Source: TMED14 sp041158165 (GTDB lineage: Bacteria > Bacteroidota > Bacteroidia > Flavobacteriales > Schleiferiaceae). From it: 18,160 bases of DNA. Under the pieces are notes generated by a model. The model saw nothing but the letters and a program-made list of their open reading frames with translations, was not told where the DNA came from and made no database searches. The DNA lies in NCBI GenBank assembly GCA_041158165.1, contig JBEBBW010000029.1:1-18160 (forward strand). Direction: 5' to 3'. This document shows, piece after piece, positions 14,924-18,160 of this stretch; the stretch's first letter is position 1, and every line of letters starts with the position of its first letter. A program made the position numbers and the translations under genes.

Positions 14924-16152
14924 TGGCCCGCTTACCCCAGCTCGCCAAGACTTTTGGCGCCCTGGCCATGCTGCGGGCGATCAACGTCCTGCTGCCCATT
15001 GCGCTCTATCCCATTTTGCTGCACCGCTTGGGTGCGGAACTCCTGGGCCTCGTCGTTTTTGCCCAAGCCGTGGCAACCTACTTTATGGTGGGGGTAAACT
15101 ACGCCACCGAAACCTACGGAACCCGCCTCGTCAGCCGAATCAAGGACCAGCCCGACGTCTTGCGCCGTGAAGTCAGCCAGCTGTGGTGGATGAAGGTCGT
15201 GCTCTTCTTGGCCGTCGTTGGGCTTTTTGCGCTGCTCCTGGTGCTGTGGCCATTTACCCACGACCACATGTACGTTTTTTTCTTTTCGCTCCACGTTGTG
15301 GTGTACGAGGCGTTTTTTCCGGTTTGGTTCTTTCAGGGGGTCGACGAAGTGCCCCGAATGACCGCCCTCAACGTGGCCAGCAAGCTATTTGGCGCCGTCT
15401 TGCTCCTCAGCTGGGTGCAGGTTGAAAAAGACGCGTGGTTGGTCCCCACCGCGAACATGGCGGCGGCCCTTGCTATGGCTGCAACGGCGACGGTACTGGT
15501 CCATCGCCGCTTGGGTGGAATCGCCCTGCCCAGCTTCAGTGGCATCACCGGGCACCTTCGCGGAGGCTGGCCCTTCTTTGTGACTAGCCTGTCGGGCATG
15601 CTCTACGTCAACGCCAATCGAGTCCTCATCGGAGCCGTCGGGATGGCCGAAGTGGCCTACTACGACCTGGCGGACCGCGTGGTTCAGTTGGCCAAGGCCC
15701 CCCAGCAGATTCTGGGGCTCAGCCTCTTTCCAAAGCTCAGCGCGTCGTCCAATCCCAACGCACTGATTCGGCGGTTCGCGCCGTATTCTATTGCAGTTAA
15801 TGCCGTGCTCACTGGCGCGGTACTGCTCGGGGCGCCCACCATTGTCCACCTTCTGTCGCCCGGCCTTAGCCCTGAGGGCCAGATGGTCTCGGCCGCGGTT
15901 ATGCAGGTCCTAGCCCTCAACATACTCGTCGTGGGCCTCGAGAATATTGTGGTGGTCCAAAAGGCCCTGGCCCAAAACCACGAAAAATCGGTAATGCGCT
16001 TCACCCTCGAAGCCCTAGGCCTCTTTGCGATCTACATCGGCCTGCGCGCTCTGACGGGCCAATACACAGTTGTGGGCCTCACGGCAGGCTCCGTGCTGGT
16101 CGAGTGCTATTTGCTGGTTCGAACCTTTGTTTTTTTGCGCCGTGCCGCCTAA
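14923..16152 (+). CDS. Wzx-like lipid-linked oligosaccharide flippase
   Basis: 409-residue polytopic inner-membrane protein with about 12 hydrophobic segments spread over the whole length, as in the MOP/PST transporter superfamily. The N-terminus has the family pattern of a first helix, ILLHRLGAELLGLVVFAQAVATYF, then the loop YATETYGTRLVSRIKDQPD. In the middle, FFVTSLSGMLYVNANRVLIGAVGMAEVAYYDLADRVVQ-region (about 222-258) resembles the Wzx segment with a conserved YYDLADRVV motif. It would move undecaprenyl-linked repeat units from the cytoplasmic to the periplasmic face. It overlaps the acetyltransferase gene by 1 nt and the GT2 gene by 11 nt. Substrate specificity is not predictable. Confidence 0.88.
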   Translation: MARLPQLAKTFGALAMLRAINVLLPIALYPILLHRLGAELLGLVVFAQAVATYFMVGVNYATETYGTRLVSRIKDQPDVLRREVSQLWWMKVVLFLAVVGLFALLLVLWPFTHDHMYVFFFSLHVVVYEAFFPVWFFQGVDEVPRMTALNVASKLFGAVLLLSWVQVEKDAWLVPTANMAAALAMAATATVLVHRRLGGIALPSFSGITGHLRGGWPFFVTSLSGMLYVNANRVLIGAVGMAEVAYYDLADRVVQLAKAPQQILGLSLFPKLSASSNPNALIRRFAPYSIAVNAVLTGAVLLGAPTIVHLLSPGLSPEGQMVSAAVMQVLALNILVVGLENIVVVQKALAQNHEKSVMRFTLEALGLFAIYIGLRALTGQYTVVGLTAGSVLVECYLLVRTFVFLRRAA

Positions 16153-16975
16153 GCCCCGAATTGCAGGGGTCGTGGTTGCCTACCATCCCAACCTGGACTT
16201 GCTCAACCGGGCCATAGCAACCTACGCCGGTGTTGACCGCCTGTACGTATTCGCCAATTCCGACTTAGCCGATTACCAGCCCCCGCACCCCAATGCAGCG
16301 GTGGTACTCAGTGCTGAAAACATAGGGGTCAGCGGAGCCCTAAACCGCTGCGCCCAGCGCGCCATAGCTGAAGGTTACGAATGGCTCCTCACTATGGACC
16401 AGGATTCCCAGTTCTTGCATGACGGCTTTGACCAACTCATTCGGGCATTGGACCTCGTGCCCACAAAAACCGCCATCCTTGGCCCCGACTACCTCAATCA
16501 AGGGCGCCGCGCCGATCGACCACGTCCGGTGAGGCTACTCATCCAAAGCGGAAGCCTCGTTCACCTGCCCACCTGGCAGATCCTTGGGGGCTTTGACGAG
16601 GCCCTCTTCATCGACGGCGTCGACCACGACTACTGCCTGCGCGCCCGCGCCCACGGCTTTGGGGTGTACGAGTGGCCCCAATCCCGACTTGAACACGCCT
16701 TGGGCGACCTGCACCCCCTTCCGAGCTGGCTTTTCGCCCTTCACCGCCACGACAAACGCGGAATCGCGTACCACCAACCCTACCGCGAATTCTATGAGTT
16801 CCGCAACAACCTTTGGCTCTTGGGACGCCACGGCTGGCGCTTTCCCGGATGGGCACTGCTGCGTACCGGTTATTTGCTCCTTCGCCTTCTCTACGCCTTG
16901 AGTATTTTACCCGATCGCCGCGAACGCCTTAAGGCCATTGGGCGCGGAATCCGTCACGGCTTTGCCAACCGCTAG
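16142..16975 (+). CDS. GT2 family rhamnosyltransferase-like glycosyltransferase
   Basis: 277 residues from the GTG at 16142, which gives the usual short N-terminus PPKPRIAGVVVAYHPN; upstream in-frame starts lie deep in the flippase gene. GT-A motifs are in order: VVVAYHPN (10-17), NIGVSGALNRCAQRA (60-74), the metal-binding DQDS (87-90) within LLTMDQDSQF, LIQSGSLV (133-140) and the acceptor-side FDEALFIDGVDHDYCLRA (151-168), including the expected acidic base. This set is typical of rhamnosyltransferase-type GT2 enzymes (NxGvaxAlN and DQDS). It probably adds a rhamnose or similar sugar to the repeat unit, by family analogy only. It is the last gene before a 129-nt gap holding dyad copy 2 and a promoter, so it likely ends the operon. 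Confidence 0.88.
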   Translation: MPPKPRIAGVVVAYHPNLDLLNRAIATYAGVDRLYVFANSDLADYQPPHPNAAVVLSAENIGVSGALNRCAQRAIAEGYEWLLTMDQDSQFLHDGFDQLIRALDLVPTKTAILGPDYLNQGRRADRPRPVRLLIQSGSLVHLPTWQILGGFDEALFIDGVDHDYCLRARAHGFGVYEWPQSRLEHALGDLHPLPSWLFALHRHDKRGIAYHQPYREFYEFRNNLWLLGRHGWRFPGWALLRTGYLLLRLLYALSILPDRRERLKAIGRGIRHGFANR

Positions 16976-16978
16976 GTT

Positions 16979-17001
16979 GTCCGGTTATATCCGGATTTCA
17001 C
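16979..17001 (+). repeat. Dyad element copy 2 in the intergenic region
   Basis: TCCGG-N6-CCGGA with flanks G and TTTCAC, identical to copy 1 (2451-2473) at 22 of 23 positions. It lies just after the GT2 stop codon and 76 nt upstream of the -7 element of the export gene at 17105. A smaller inverted repeat, CAACC-GCTA-GGTTG (16966-16979), abuts it and contains the stop codon. Confidence 0.6.
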
Positions 17002-17077
17002 ACACCGCGCGCAATTCCACGTAGGAGTTGCGGCGTTCCCCAACCCTAAACCGCGCCACGGCCTAGGATTAAACGCT

Positions 17078-17085
17078 TATCTTTG
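17078..17085 (+). promoter_or_regulatory. Bacteroidota -7 element upstream of the second export gene
   Basis: TATCTTTG matches TAnnTTTG exactly. A start site a few bases downstream would leave a short leader before the ATG at 17105, or almost none before the ATG at 17093. A -33 TTG at normal spacing is not visible. Confidence 0.65.
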
Positions 17086-17104
17086 CCGCCAAATGCTCCA
17101 AACC

Positions 17105-18160
17105 ATGCGTTTCAACCGTATCCTGGCCGTTTTGGCCTTCGCGCTCAGCGCCGCCCTGTCAGCCCAAGACCTTAGCGGCATCAAGGTCGACAACCTTAGC
17201 GACAGCGAAATTCGCAACATCCTCAACCAAGGCCAAGCCCGCGGCCTCGGCATCGAAGATGGCGAAAAACTCGCCCTCGGCATGGGACTCCCCGCCGGCG
17301 AAGCCGCCAAGTTCAAGGAGCGCGTAGCCAAGCTCAACGGCGGCGGCCAAACTAAGACCGCAGGGGTAGCCGCCCCCACCAAGGCCGTCGACACCGAGGT
17401 GGCCGAGCAAAACGACGCCCAAAACGCCAAAGCCAAGGCCGAGGCGGGCAAAGAAGACCCCAACGCCGCCCAAGCCGCCGGCCCTGCCGCCATCTACGGC
17501 CAGCAGCTGTTCCGCAACGGCAACCTCAAAATCTTTGAGCGCAGCCAAGACATCGCCGCCCCCAGCAACTACATCCTCGGCGAGGGCGACGTGATCGGGG
17601 TCAGCGCCTACGGAACCGCCTTCTTCAACAACACCTACACGGTCGACAGCCGCGGATTCATCACCATGGAGGGCATGGGCAAGCTCCAGCTGCGCGGCGT
17701 CCCTTTTGAAGAGGCCACCAAGCTCGTCAAGGGCATGCTGAGCCGCCGCATCGACTTCGGCAGCAACCAGTTCAACCTCACCCTGGCCACCAGCCGCACC
17801 CTCACCGTCAACGTCGTAGGCGAGGTCCAGAATCCCGGAAGCTACAAGCTCCCCGCCATCAACACCGCCTTCAACGCCCTCATGGCGGCGGGCGGCCCGA
17901 CCAACCTCGGAACCCTGCGCGCCATCAAAATCATGCGCGACGGCAAGGTGGTCAAGACCCTCGACGTCTACGAGTTCATGCTTTACCCCGACAGCCGCCT
18001 GGACTTCTACCTGCAGGACAACGACTACATCGCCGTGGGCATGGCCGAGCGCCTCGTGCAGATCGGCGGCGCCGTGCAGCGCCCGATGATCTACGAGCTC
18101 AAGGCCAACGAGAACCTCGCCAACCTCCTCGAGCTCGCGGGCGGATTCGCCCCCGACGCC
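17105..18160 (+). CDS. Second Wza-like polysaccharide export protein (3' end outside window)
   Basis: 352 residues are visible and the frame is open to the window edge. The ATG at 17105 is preferred because it starts a compact signal peptide (MRFNRILAVLAFALSAALSAQ) and leaves room after the TATCTTTG element; an in-frame ATG at 17093 would add MLQT. After a helical stretch (about 30-75) comes a low-complexity Ala/Lys/Glu/Asn linker (about 80-128). Then YGQQLFRNGN, the export domain with SNYILGEGDVIGVSAYG (154-170), and SLBB units starting VNVVGEVQNPGSY (236-247) and VQIGGAVQRPMIY (318-330). RDGKVVKTLDVYEFM (278-292) closely parallels the same stretch in the export protein at 7312, so the two are paralogues. 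Codons are strongly C/G-ending, unlike that paralogue. It probably opens a further polysaccharide operon to the right. Confidence 0.92.
   Translation, partial: MRFNRILAVLAFALSAALSAQDLSGIKVDNLSDSEIRNILNQGQARGLGIEDGEKLALGMGLPAGEAAKFKERVAKLNGGGQTKTAGVAAPTKAVDTEVAEQNDAQNAKAKAEAGKEDPNAAQAAGPAAIYGQQLFRNGNLKIFERSQDIAAPSNYILGEGDVIGVSAYGTAFFNNTYTVDSRGFITMEGMGKLQLRGVPFEEATKLVKGMLSRRIDFGSNQFNLTLATSRTLTVNVVGEVQNPGSYKLPAINTAFNALMAAGGPTNLGTLRAIKIMRDGKVVKTLDVYEFMLYPDSRLDFYLQDNDYIAVGMAERLVQIGGAVQRPMIYELKANENLANLLELAGGFAPDA

Noticed and set aside
16979..17001. Dyad copy 2 considered as an intrinsic terminator of the capsule operon
   Set aside because: The stem is only 5 bp and is followed by just three T residues; it is kept as a repeat or operator candidate instead.

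Overview
The window looks like chromosomal DNA of a Bacteroidota member with fairly high GC, plausibly a marine Flavobacteriales-type organism. Evidence is the gene families (DUF5723 outer-membrane barrel, DUF4160/DUF2442 pair, membrane pyrophosphatase, Wzi, long multi-SLBB export proteins), the lack of clear Shine-Dalgarno sequences before most genes, and TAnnTTTG promoter elements typical of the phylum, best seen as TATCTTTG at 17078-17085. Species cannot be named from this sequence.

Left part (1-2427): the 3' end of a membrane-bound ion-pumping pyrophosphatase with an unusual Cys/His-rich tail, then an intrinsic terminator and a heptamer tandem repeat. On the minus strand lies a two-gene DUF4160 + DUF2442/XRE module. 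It is followed on the plus strand by a PlsC-type acyltransferase. Middle-left (2431-6032): an outer-membrane lipoprotein of unknown family and a DUF5723 beta-barrel, coupled by a 1-nt overlap.

From about 6125 to 16975, nine closely packed plus-strand genes form an export locus for a capsular polysaccharide or exopolysaccharide. In order: a GT4 glycosyltransferase, a Wza-like outer-membrane export protein with six SLBB-like repeats, a Wzz-like chain-length protein without a kinase domain, a glycosyltransferase-like protein of unclear family, a Wzy-like polymerase, a Wzi-like capsule assembly barrel, a hexapeptide acetyltransferase, a Wzx-like flippase and a GT2 rhamnosyltransferase-like enzyme. 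From the OPX gene to the GT2 gene, spacing ranges from 3 nt gaps to a 44 nt overlap, so they are probably one operon. Together they would build repeat units in the cytoplasm, flip them (Wzx), polymerise them (Wzy), set chain length (Wzz), export them (OPX) and assemble them at the surface (Wzi). No initiating undecaprenyl-phosphate sugar transferase and no BY-kinase is in the window; they must lie elsewhere if the pathway is complete.

At the right edge (17105-18160) a second, paralogous SLBB export protein begins after its own promoter and runs off the window.

The most notable signals outside the ordinary genes are: (1) a TCCGG-N6-CCGGA dyad in a nearly identical 23-nt element, present three times and each time upstream of a start codon (2451, 11352, 16979); (2) the duplicated Cys/His motif on the pyrophosphatase tail; (3) heptamer GTTGCTA/TAGCAAC repeats at two gene ends; (4) a near-perfect 10-nt tandem duplication over the DUF2442/XRE stop codon. 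I see no rRNA, tRNA, CRISPR array, transposase or insertion sequence, and no gene-free stretch longer than 300 bases.
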